From positions 1-5,595 of the forward strand of contig JBFHFJ010000231.1 in assembly GCA_041583655.1 (NCBI GenBank): 5,595 bases of DNA. The letters are read 5' to 3'. This document shows, in pieces, positions 1-4,604 of the stretch (within the stretch, counting starts at the first letter, position 1; each line of letters opens with the position of its first letter). A model generated the notes under the pieces. The model was given only the letters and a program-made list of their open reading frames with translations. It was not told the origin of the DNA and did not search any database. A program made the position numbers and the translations under genes. This stretch comes from Haliea sp041583655. Lineage in GTDB: Bacteria; Pseudomonadota; Gammaproteobacteria; Pseudomonadales; Halieaceae.

Positions 1-240
1 CCGGCCCGAGCCAGCGATGGAGGTCGCCAGGTTCATCTCCAGCTCCTGCTCAAATTCAGCCTGCTGGGTGGGGTCCATCAGCTCATAGGCGATCTCCCTG
101 ATTTCTCCGGGTTTGAGGCGCTCACTGCCGATCGGCCGCAGCTGACCCTGGAATTTGGCACAGGGCGGTGCCCCGGTGCTCAGGTATAGATCAGAGCCAT
201 TCTCTCTCGCGAGCGTTGTCAGCCATTCGGTAATGCGCAC
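1..240 (-). CDS. pilU: PilU-like type IV pilus retraction ATPase, N-terminal part
   Basis: PilT/PilU proteins are cytoplasmic hexameric ATPases at the base of type IVa pili that drive or assist pilus retraction in twitching motility. Reading the minus strand from 240 gives 80 codons that run off the left edge. The translation begins (M)RITEWLTTLARENGSDLYL and includes STGAPPCAKFQGQLRPI and, near residues 68-79, EMNLATSIAGSG. The SDLYLSTGAPP block matches the N-terminal PAS-like domain of the PilT family, and the NLATSIAGSGR segment resembles PilU more than PilT. The GTG start is chosen because AGGGGG lies about 6 bases upstream and an in-frame TAA stands 7 codons upstream with no ATG between them. 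The Walker motifs lie outside the window, so the ATPase core cannot be checked. It is divergent from gshA. PilT itself or another PilT paralogue is the main alternative. Confidence 0.8.
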   Translation of the reverse strand, partial: MRITEWLTTLARENGSDLYLSTGAPPCAKFQGQLRPIGSERLKPGEIREIAYELMDPTQQAEFEQELEMNLATSIAGSGR

Positions 241-275
241 TGTGTCCCCCTTCCGCCCTTATTCAGGAAAGCCAC

Positions 276-303
276 ACTCTAACATTCTTCGGCAATCTGA
301 CAA
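276..303 (-). promoter_or_regulatory. Candidate sigma-70 promoter for the pilU-like gene
   Basis: On the minus strand, TTGTCA (-35, 298-303, 5/6 to consensus) is followed after 16 bases by TAGAGT (-10, 276-281, 4/6). A TG one base before the -10 makes it an extended -10. Transcription would begin near base 268, giving a leader of about 28 bases that carries the AGGGGG ribosome site and the GTG start. This stretch is less G+C rich than its surroundings. The match is by eye; no start-site data are available. Confidence 0.5.
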
Positions 304-419
304 TACGGCCGGCAGAATTTCCCGCTCGGCTGCGGCGTCACTAGAGCCGGGCCACCGGCGGTGACAGGCCACCATGGCCGGAAATCTGTACTCGCTCACA
401 ATAGGCGGCTAAACTTGGC

Positions 420-446
420 CCCGCCCTTGCGGCGGGAGACGCTCCC
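420..446 (+). promoter_or_regulatory. Two overlapping hairpins in the gshA leader
   Basis: Hairpin A pairs CCCGCC (420-425) with GGCGGG (431-436) around the loop CTTGC. Hairpin B pairs GGGAG (434-438) with CTCCC (442-446) around the loop ACG. They share GGG at 434-436, so only one can form at a time. The pair ends 20 bases before the AAGGAG of gshA. No U-run follows either hairpin, so neither looks like an intrinsic terminator. The structures are plain in the sequence; a regulatory role is inference. Confidence 0.3.
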
Positions 447-466
447 GGCGTACCCGCAACACCAAC

Positions 467-472
467 AAGGAG
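467..472 (+). promoter_or_regulatory. Ribosome binding site that fixes the gshA TTG start
   Basis: AAGGAG lies 6 bases before TTG at 479. Upstream in this frame there is a stop at 410-412 and no ATG or GTG between it and 479. The first in-frame ATG is at codon 106, well inside conserved sequence. TTG is therefore the only sensible start. Confidence 0.85.
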
Positions 473-478
473 TTCCGC

Positions 479-2068
479 TTGACCTCTCTTTTGCAGAAGC
501 AGTTGCAGACTCTGGCAGGCCCCGGTTACCGAGAGATTCTGCAGCGGATCCAGCGCGGCCTGGAAAAGGAAAGCCTGCGCATCACCCCTGAGGGTCGCCT
601 GGCGCAAACGCCGCACCCGGCCGGCCTGGGCTCGGCGCTGACCCACCCCTCCATCACCACCGATTACTCGGAAGCGCTGCTGGAGTTCATCACCCCGGTC
701 GACACCAGCATTGAACACTGCCTGGAGACACTGGCCGACGTCCACAGCTTCACCTACAGCCAGATCGGCGACGAACTGCTGTGGGCCACGAGCATGCCCT
801 GCATCGTCAACGGTGACGACAGCATTCCGGTCGCTGAATACGGCAGCGCCAATGTCGCGCGAATGAAAAAGGTTTACCGCTACGGGCTGGGCCACCGCTA
901 CGGCCGCCTGATGCAGACCATCGCCGGCATTCACTACAACTTCTCATTGCCTGCAGAGTACTGGCAGCGGGCATGGGATGACGCGGGGCAGCCGGAACCG
1001 CTGCAGGACTACGTGACGAACCGCTACCTGGGCCTGATCCGCAACTTCCACCGCCACTCCTGGCTGCTGATCTACCTGTTCGGCGCCTCGCCTGCGGTAT
1101 GCGCCAGTTTTCTCCGCGGCCGCGACAACCACGGCCTGGAGCCTTTCGACGACAAGAGCCGCACCTTGCACCGCCCCTACGGCACAGCCCTGAGGATGGG
1201 CGGCCTGGGCTACAACAGCGAAGCGCAGAAGGGTCTGAAGGTCTGCTACAACTCGCTGGGCAACTACGTGCAGGCGCTGCGCGATGCCATCATGCACCCC
1301 CACCCGCCCTACCAGGCCTTCGCCGCCGGCCAGGACGGGGAATACCAGCAGTTGAGTGACAGCCTGCTGCAAATCGAAAACGAGTTCTACAGCACTATTC
1401 GGCCCAAGCGGGTCACCCGGTCGGGCGAGGCGCCCCTGGCGGCACTGTGCCGGGCCGGCATCGAATATGTGGAAATCCGCTGCATCGATGTCAGCCCCTT
1501 TGCGCCCCTGGGAATTGATGCCGGACAGATCCGCTTCCTCGACACGTTCCTGATGTACTGCCTGCTGCAGGACAGCCCCCCCTGTGACTACAGGGAACAG
1601 GCCATGCAGGCCGCGAATCTGGAAGCGGTGGTCAATCGCGGCCGCGAGCCTGGCCTGCAGTTGCAGACCCCGGCAGGCAGCGCTTTACTCGCTGAGCTGG
1701 CAAACCAACTGCTGGAAAACATGGCTGGCATCGCCGATCTGCTCGACGCCGCTCACGACTGCGGCCTGTACCGGGAGTCCCTGGCAGAGCAACAGGCGCG
1801 CGTCAGCGACCCCGAGCTGACGCCCTCGGCCCGGGTGCTGCGAGAGATGCGCGAGCGGGACCTGCCCTTCTTCCGCCTGGCCATGGGCTACAGCGAGCAG
1901 TGGGGCCGCTATTTCCACGAACGCACCCTGCCCGCGGAAACCATCCAGCACTTCGAGGAAGAGACACGGCAGTCGCTGGCTGCACAGCGGGAGATCGAAG
2001 CTGCAGATGACCTGAGTTTCGAAGAGTACCTGGCGCGTTTTTTCGGCCAGTACCGGCCCCTGTTCTGA
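479..2068 (+). CDS. gshA: Glutamate-cysteine ligase (gamma-glutamylcysteine synthetase)
   Basis: GshA joins glutamate and cysteine using ATP, the first and rate-limiting step of glutathione synthesis in the cytoplasm. The 529-residue product is about the length of E. coli GshA (518) and belongs to the proteobacterial type 1 family. Conserved blocks in order are QRGLEKESLR (25-34), GSALTHPSITTDYSEALLEF (51-70), MPCIVNG (106-112), LMQTIAGIHYNFSLP (144-158) and YVEIRCIDVSPFAPLGID (330-347). By comparison with E. coli, E29, E31, D62, E69, H152 and E332 correspond to the metal and nucleotide site residues, and all are present, so the enzyme should be active. The gene starts at TTG behind AAGGAG; E. 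coli gshA is also known for a TTG start. No strong terminator follows: only a short GTCC/GGAC hairpin without a U-run lies just after the stop. dsbB begins 86 bases downstream on the same strand, so read-through is possible. Confidence 0.97.
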   Translation: MTSLLQKQLQTLAGPGYREILQRIQRGLEKESLRITPEGRLAQTPHPAGLGSALTHPSITTDYSEALLEFITPVDTSIEHCLETLADVHSFTYSQIGDELLWATSMPCIVNGDDSIPVAEYGSANVARMKKVYRYGLGHRYGRLMQTIAGIHYNFSLPAEYWQRAWDDAGQPEPLQDYVTNRYLGLIRNFHRHSWLLIYLFGASPAVCASFLRGRDNHGLEPFDDKSRTLHRPYGTALRMGGLGYNSEAQKGLKVCYNSLGNYVQALRDAIMHPHPPYQAFAAGQDGEYQQLSDSLLQIENEFYSTIRPKRVTRSGEAPLAALCRAGIEYVEIRCIDVSPFAPLGIDAGQIRFLDTFLMYCLLQDSPPCDYREQAMQAANLEAVVNRGREPGLQLQTPAGSALLAELANQLLENMAGIADLLDAAHDCGLYRESLAEQQARVSDPELTPSARVLREMRERDLPFFRLAMGYSEQWGRYFHERTLPAETIQHFEEETRQSLAAQREIEAADDLSFEEYLARFFGQYRPLF

Positions 2069-2154
2069 GAACTGTCCTTGCGGGACGGGGTCAAACCGCC
2101 TAACGTAACAGCTTCGGCGTTCGCAGCGCTGCAGTCACAAGGAACCTCCCCGCC

Positions 2155-2649
2155 ATGTTGCAAGCCCTTTCCCCCCGCCTGGTGAATTTCGGACTGGCGG
2201 TTCTCGCCCTGTGCGCAATGCTGTTCGCCTGGTATCTGGAATACCAGGTGGGGCTCAACCCCTGCCCGCTGTGCATGACCCAGCGCGTGTTCGTGATCGC
2301 CGGCGGCCTGGTAGCCCTGCTCGCCTTTCTGCACAACCCCCACGGCTGGGGGCGCAGGGTCTACGGTGTGCTGTGCGCCGCCATGGCCGCAGGTGGTGGC
2401 GCCGTCGCCGGCCGTCATGTGTGGCTGCAGCATCTGCCGCCGGACCAGGTCCCCGCCTGCGGGCCCAGCCTGGAGTACATGCTGGAAACCCTGCCGTTCA
2501 AGGACACGCTGAGCATGGTCCTGATGGGTGACGGCAACTGCGCCGAAACCCACTGGACACTGCTCGGTTTCAGCATCCCGGAGCAGACCCTGATGCTGTT
2601 TGTGGCAATACTGGCCGCAAGCCTCTGGCAAACCCTGCGCAAAACCTGA
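2155..2649 (+). CDS. dsbB: Disulfide bond formation protein DsbB (DsbB/DsbH type)
   Basis: DsbB is an inner-membrane protein that reoxidises the periplasmic oxidase DsbA and passes the electrons to quinone. The 164-residue product has the four-helix layout: hydrophobic helices near 10-27, 44-59, 69-87 and 144-160. The first redox pair is C37-P-L-C40, followed by R44, which corresponds to the quinone-contacting arginine of E. coli DsbB (R48). The second periplasmic pair is C102 and C129, so all four catalytic cysteines are present. C20 and C74 are extra cysteines inside predicted helices. ATG at 2155 begins the first transmembrane segment directly; the AAGGA at 2139-2143 is 11 bases upstream, rather far. 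No DsbA gene is visible. The 86-base gap after gshA has no clear promoter, so dsbB may share the gshA transcript. In Pseudomonas the copy next to algQ is called dsbH. Confidence 0.95.
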   Translation: MLQALSPRLVNFGLAVLALCAMLFAWYLEYQVGLNPCPLCMTQRVFVIAGGLVALLAFLHNPHGWGRRVYGVLCAAMAAGGGAVAGRHVWLQHLPPDQVPACGPSLEYMLETLPFKDTLSMVLMGDGNCAETHWTLLGFSIPEQTLMLFVAILAASLWQTLRKT

Positions 2650-2658
2650 TCGCCACCA

Positions 2659-2703
2659 CCGCCACGCTTGCGATGGCGGCGGCCCTGTGCCTATAGTGGC
2701 CGC
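2659..2703 (+). promoter_or_regulatory. Candidate rsd promoter embedded in two hairpins
   Basis: TTGCGA (2668-2673, 4/6 to the -35 consensus) is followed after 18 bases by TATAGT (2692-2697, 5/6 to the -10). Initiation near 2704 would give a leader of about 26 bases before the rsd ATG. The same DNA can fold into CCGCCA-CGC-TT-GCG-A-TGGCGG (2659-2679) and GCGGCC/GGCCGC (2679-2684 with 2698-2703). Neither hairpin is followed by a U-run. The first could weakly slow transcripts leaving dsbB. The promoter call rests on hexamer match and spacing only. Confidence 0.45.
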
Positions 2704-2730
2704 TCGGGAACAGGCCCGGGAGACCGCACA

Positions 2731-3216
2731 ATGCCACACCGCAGTACCAATCCAGCTGAACAATTCCTCGCCGTGGAGAGCCTCCTGACCAGCTGGCTCA
2801 AGGAGCGCCGGGCCGTTCTCGCAAGCTATACCGCGCTGGTTGTGGCCAGTGATGACACACCCGACTCCGCCCACCTTGTCCGGCGCCAGCGCGAACTCTG
2901 CACACTGCTGGTGGACTACATATCCGCGGGGCACTTCGAGGTGTTTGCCGAACTGTTGAACGAGGCCGAGATTTTCGGCGATGACAGCGCCTCCCTGATG
3001 GCCGGGCTGATGCCGGCAATCGCGGATACCACGGAGGTCATCCTGGCCTACGAGGAAAAGTACGGGGGCGGAGAATCCTACCCGGACACCCTGCGGCGGG
3101 ATCTATCGGCTCTGGGGGAAATGCTGGAGTCGAGATTTGTACTGGAGGACCGGCTTATCGCCGGCCTCCACAACAGCCACCGGCGCCAGTTGCAGGCGCC
3201 GGTTCAAACCAGCTGA
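2731..3216 (+). CDS. rsd: Rsd/AlgQ-family regulator of sigma-70
   Basis: Rsd (AlgQ in Pseudomonas) binds region 4 of the housekeeping sigma factor RpoD and reduces its hold on core RNA polymerase, which favours alternative sigma factors. The 161-residue product matches E. coli Rsd (158 residues) in length and in its signature blocks: TSWLKERRAVLASYTALV (20-37), LVDYISAGHFEVF (60-72) and LESRFVLEDRLI (132-143). It is predicted to be all helical with no signal peptide. The ATG at 2731 is preferred because GGGAG lies 8 bases upstream and the family similarity begins just after it. An in-frame TTG 63 bases earlier would overlap the candidate promoter and adds unrelated residues. The gene lies 81 bases after dsbB with its own likely promoter. 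Its stop touches the stop of the converging FKBP gene, and its last codons carry a strong hairpin. Whether it acts as Rsd or as AlgQ (alginate control) cannot be told. Confidence 0.93.
   Translation: MPHRSTNPAEQFLAVESLLTSWLKERRAVLASYTALVVASDDTPDSAHLVRRQRELCTLLVDYISAGHFEVFAELLNEAEIFGDDSASLMAGLMPAIADTTEVILAYEEKYGGGESYPDTLRRDLSALGEMLESRFVLEDRLIAGLHNSHRRQLQAPVQTS
3179..3203. terminator. GC hairpin at the rsd 3' end, possible two-way terminator
   Basis: ACCGGCGCC (3179-3187) and GGCGCCGGT (3195-3203) form a perfect 9-bp stem around the loop AGTTGCA. It lies inside the last codons of rsd, 11 bases before its stop, and 13 bases beyond the FKBP stop on the other strand. It is positioned to stop minus-strand transcripts leaving the FKBP gene and perhaps to stabilise the rsd 3' end. 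The U-tract is poor on both strands, so intrinsic termination is uncertain. Confidence 0.35.
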
Positions 3217-3975
3217 TCAGCCCTCGCTGGAGGGCGCTTCCGCAGCAGCGTCTTCCTGGCTGGTGACAGCAATCAGTTCGACTTCAAATACCAGCGCCGC
3301 GTTGGGACCAATCAGGTTGCCGGCACCGCCGGGGCCATAGGCGAGGTCGGCGGGAATGTACAGGTTCCATTTGGCGCCGGGAGACATCAGCTGCAGGGCC
3401 TCCGTCCAGCCAGCGATAACCTGACCGACACCGAAGGTGACCGTCTCGCCACGCTTGTAGGACGAATCGAACTCGGTACCGTCTACCAGCGTACCGCGAT
3501 AGTGAACTTCAACGGTGTCTTCCGGGCCGGGGCTGGCGCCCTCACCCGCTTCAATAATCTCGTATTGCAGACCGGATTCGGTGACCACAACGCCTTCACG
3601 GGTCGCGTTCTCGGCCAGGAAGGCCTCCGCTGCCGCCTGGTTGGCTTCCGCCGCCGCTGCCGCCAGCGCCTGCTGCTCTTCCATGGCACGCTGCTGGTAA
3701 GCCATCATTTCTTCCTGGATCTCCTCCTGGGTCATGCGCGGCTCCGCCCCTTCCAGGGCGTCCTGCAGACCGGCGGTGAAGGCAGGAACATCCATCGGCA
3801 CACCGTCAGCCGCCATGCGCTGGCCGAGGCCGAAAGCGATGCCGTAGCTCAGGCGCTGGGTGGAGTCTTCCAGTACCACCTCGGCTTTGCTGTCTGCGTC
3901 GGGAGCGGATTGCTGGTTACAGGCTTGCAGGGTCACGGTAGCAACCAGGGCAAGCGGCAGTGCGAATTTCTTCAT
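3217..3975 (-). CDS. FKBP-type peptidyl-prolyl isomerase lipoprotein
   Basis: FKBP isomerases speed cis-trans proline isomerisation during protein folding; this one should sit in the envelope as a lipoprotein. The 252-residue product starts MKKFALPLALVATVTLQAC: a signal peptide ending in the lipobox LQAC with lipidated C19. Residue +2 is Asn, not Asp, so outer-membrane sorting is expected. Residues about 35-125 form the FKBP_N dimerisation region, ending in a long Gln/Glu/Ala-rich helix (81-121). Residues about 132-238 form the FKBP catalytic domain with Y159, F169, D170, V186, I187, W190, Y213 and F230 at positions matching the FKBP12 pocket. A short acidic, Ser/Ala tail follows. ATG at 3975 is chosen because GGAA lies 6 bases upstream and the signal peptide begins there; in-frame ATGs at 3987 and 4005 lack ribosome sites. 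The layout resembles Mip/FkpA/FklB. It lies 110 bases downstream of the TIGR02444 gene on the same strand. Confidence 0.93.
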   Translation of the reverse strand: MKKFALPLALVATVTLQACNQQSAPDADSKAEVVLEDSTQRLSYGIAFGLGQRMAADGVPMDVPAFTAGLQDALEGAEPRMTQEEIQEEMMAYQQRAMEEQQALAAAAAEANQAAAEAFLAENATREGVVVTESGLQYEIIEAGEGASPGPEDTVEVHYRGTLVDGTEFDSSYKRGETVTFGVGQVIAGWTEALQLMSPGAKWNLYIPADLAYGPGGAGNLIGPNAALVFEVELIAVTSQEDAAAEAPSSEG

Positions 3976-4005
3976 AATCGGTTCCATAGGTGTATGAGTG
4001 AACAT

Positions 4006-4034
4006 GCAGGTATACCGGCAGGTGGCAGATCATA
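4006..4034 (-). promoter_or_regulatory. Candidate promoter and operator before the FKBP gene
   Basis: On the minus strand TATGAT (4029-4034) is a 5/6 match to a -10 and ends 54 bases before the ATG. No good -35 is present at 16-18 bases; GGCGCA sits there instead. Just downstream of the expected start site is GCAGGTATACCGGC (4006-4019), a palindrome with one mismatched pair and the core GGTATACC. A repressor could bind there, but no family can be named. Confidence 0.3.
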
Positions 4035-4057
4035 CTACCCGCAGCGGTTACTGCGCC
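4028..4057 (-). repeat. Two-part repeat, copy 1 (upstream of FKBP gene)
   Basis: On the minus strand this reads GGCGCAGT, 11 bases, then GTAGTATGATC. The same two blocks recur at 4607-4635 with a 10-base gap. The right block contains the TATGAT -10 candidate. Copy 1 is non-coding. Confidence 0.5.
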
Positions 4058-4085
4058 ACCCCCGACACCGCGCGGCCAGAGGTGC

Positions 4086-4553
4086 CTACGCCAGCAGCGC
4101 CAGCAGGCGCCCCAGCAGCGCCTGCCGTGCACTGCCATCCAGCGCCGGCGGAGACCCCAGCAGGCAGGCCAGCGCGCGGGCGAGGCTGTTCGCTTGCGCC
4201 GGCCGCGGCACCTGCCTCCGGTGCCAGGCCAGCATCTGTTCCTGCTGCAGCTGTTCCGCCGCCAGCTCCAGCGCCCGAACCCGCTCCCGCAGGTCCGCGG
4301 CAGCGGGCAGGGTTTTCCAGTCGCGGCGCAGCGCCCGCAGGGGCGCAACGACGCGCTGGCGCCACCCGGCGCTGGCGGCCGCCAGTGCCTGCCACTGATC
4401 CGGGGCCAGCTCCAGGTCCTGCTGAGCCAGCCAGGCGGCGTAGAGCAGCAGGTTGACGTCCGCGGCGTAGTGATCCTGGGCTTCAATGCACGCCTCAGCC
4501 ACTCCGGGACGGGCGTAGCGCTGCAGGGAAAACTCCCACAGGGGATTTTGCAT
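4086..4553 (-). CDS. TIGR02444 (DUF2390) family protein of unknown function
   Basis: The 155-residue product belongs to a small conserved proteobacterial family whose function I do not know. The family hallmark is the N-terminal block: NPLWEFSLQRYARPGVAEAC (3-22), then QDHYAADVNLLLYAAWLA (26-43). The rest is helical and rich in Leu, Ala, Arg and Gln, with W57, W64, W79 and W110 spaced through it. There is no signal peptide or membrane segment, so it should be cytoplasmic. The ATG at 4553 has GGAGG 4 bases upstream. It is divergent from the ABC-F gene, with only 51 bases between starts, and lies 110 bases upstream of the FKBP gene on the same strand. From memory the gene also sits beside the ABC-F gene in Pseudomonas, which hints at linked control or function but does not establish either. 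The frame is intact. Confidence 0.85.
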   Translation of the reverse strand: MQNPLWEFSLQRYARPGVAEACIEAQDHYAADVNLLLYAAWLAQQDLELAPDQWQALAAASAGWRQRVVAPLRALRRDWKTLPAAADLRERVRALELAAEQLQQEQMLAWHRRQVPRPAQANSLARALACLLGSPPALDGSARQALLGRLLALLA

Positions 4554-4565
4554 CGGGCCTCCGGC

Positions 4566-4594
4566 TGGTTACCGATCAAGGCTGCGAGTAGAAT
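4566..4594 (+). promoter_or_regulatory. Candidate promoter for the ABC-F gene
   Basis: TAGAAT (4589-4594) is a 5/6 -10 match; TGGTTA (4566-4571) lies 17 bases upstream as a weak -35 (3/6). Initiation would fall near 4601-4603, only a few bases before the ATG at 4605. Confidence 0.4.
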
Positions 4595-4604
4595 GCGCGG
4601 CCTG

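Larger units (their letters stand above)
241..478. other. Divergent spacer between pilU-like gene and gshA
   Basis: This 238-base stretch separates two divergent genes. The left part (about 260-310) holds the minus-strand promoter candidate. The right part (about 360-478) must carry the gshA promoter and leader, but I find no convincing -35/-10 pair on the plus strand: GTGACA at 361-366 has no good -10 at 16-18 bases, and TAAACT at 410-415 has no good -35. A small hairpin GGCCA-CCA-TGGCC lies at 368-380, and two overlapping GC hairpins lie at 420-446. The short plus-strand open frames here have no recognisable product and are not called as genes. Confidence 0.5.

Noticed and set aside
155..591. 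Short plus-strand frames in the spacer and gshA start (155-364 and 361-591)
   Set aside because: The first is largely antisense to the pilU-like gene and the second overlaps gshA out of frame; neither has a ribosome site or a recognisable product.
2069..2154. Possible terminator or promoter between gshA and dsbB
   Set aside because: The GTCC/GGAC hairpin has no U-run, and TTGCGG-N17-TAACGT matches consensus at only 3/6 in each hexamer.
2668..2730. Upstream TTG start extending rsd by 21 codons
   Set aside because: It overlaps the candidate promoter, lacks a ribosome site, and the added residues do not resemble the Rsd N-terminus.
1909..2934. 341-codon minus-strand open frame across the gshA end, dsbB and the rsd start
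   Set aside because: It lies opposite three well-supported genes, has no recognisable domain, and is of the kind that G+C-rich coding DNA produces by chance.
4042..4060. Sigma-54-like TGGC...GC arrangement on the minus strand before the FKBP gene
   Set aside because: GG and GC have the right spacing, but the TT of the -12 element is missing and the second repeat copy lacks the GC, so it is probably chance.
3502..4398. 298-codon plus-strand open frame antisense to the FKBP and TIGR02444 genes
   Set aside because: No family similarity; the opposite strand encodes clear conserved proteins over nearly the whole length.
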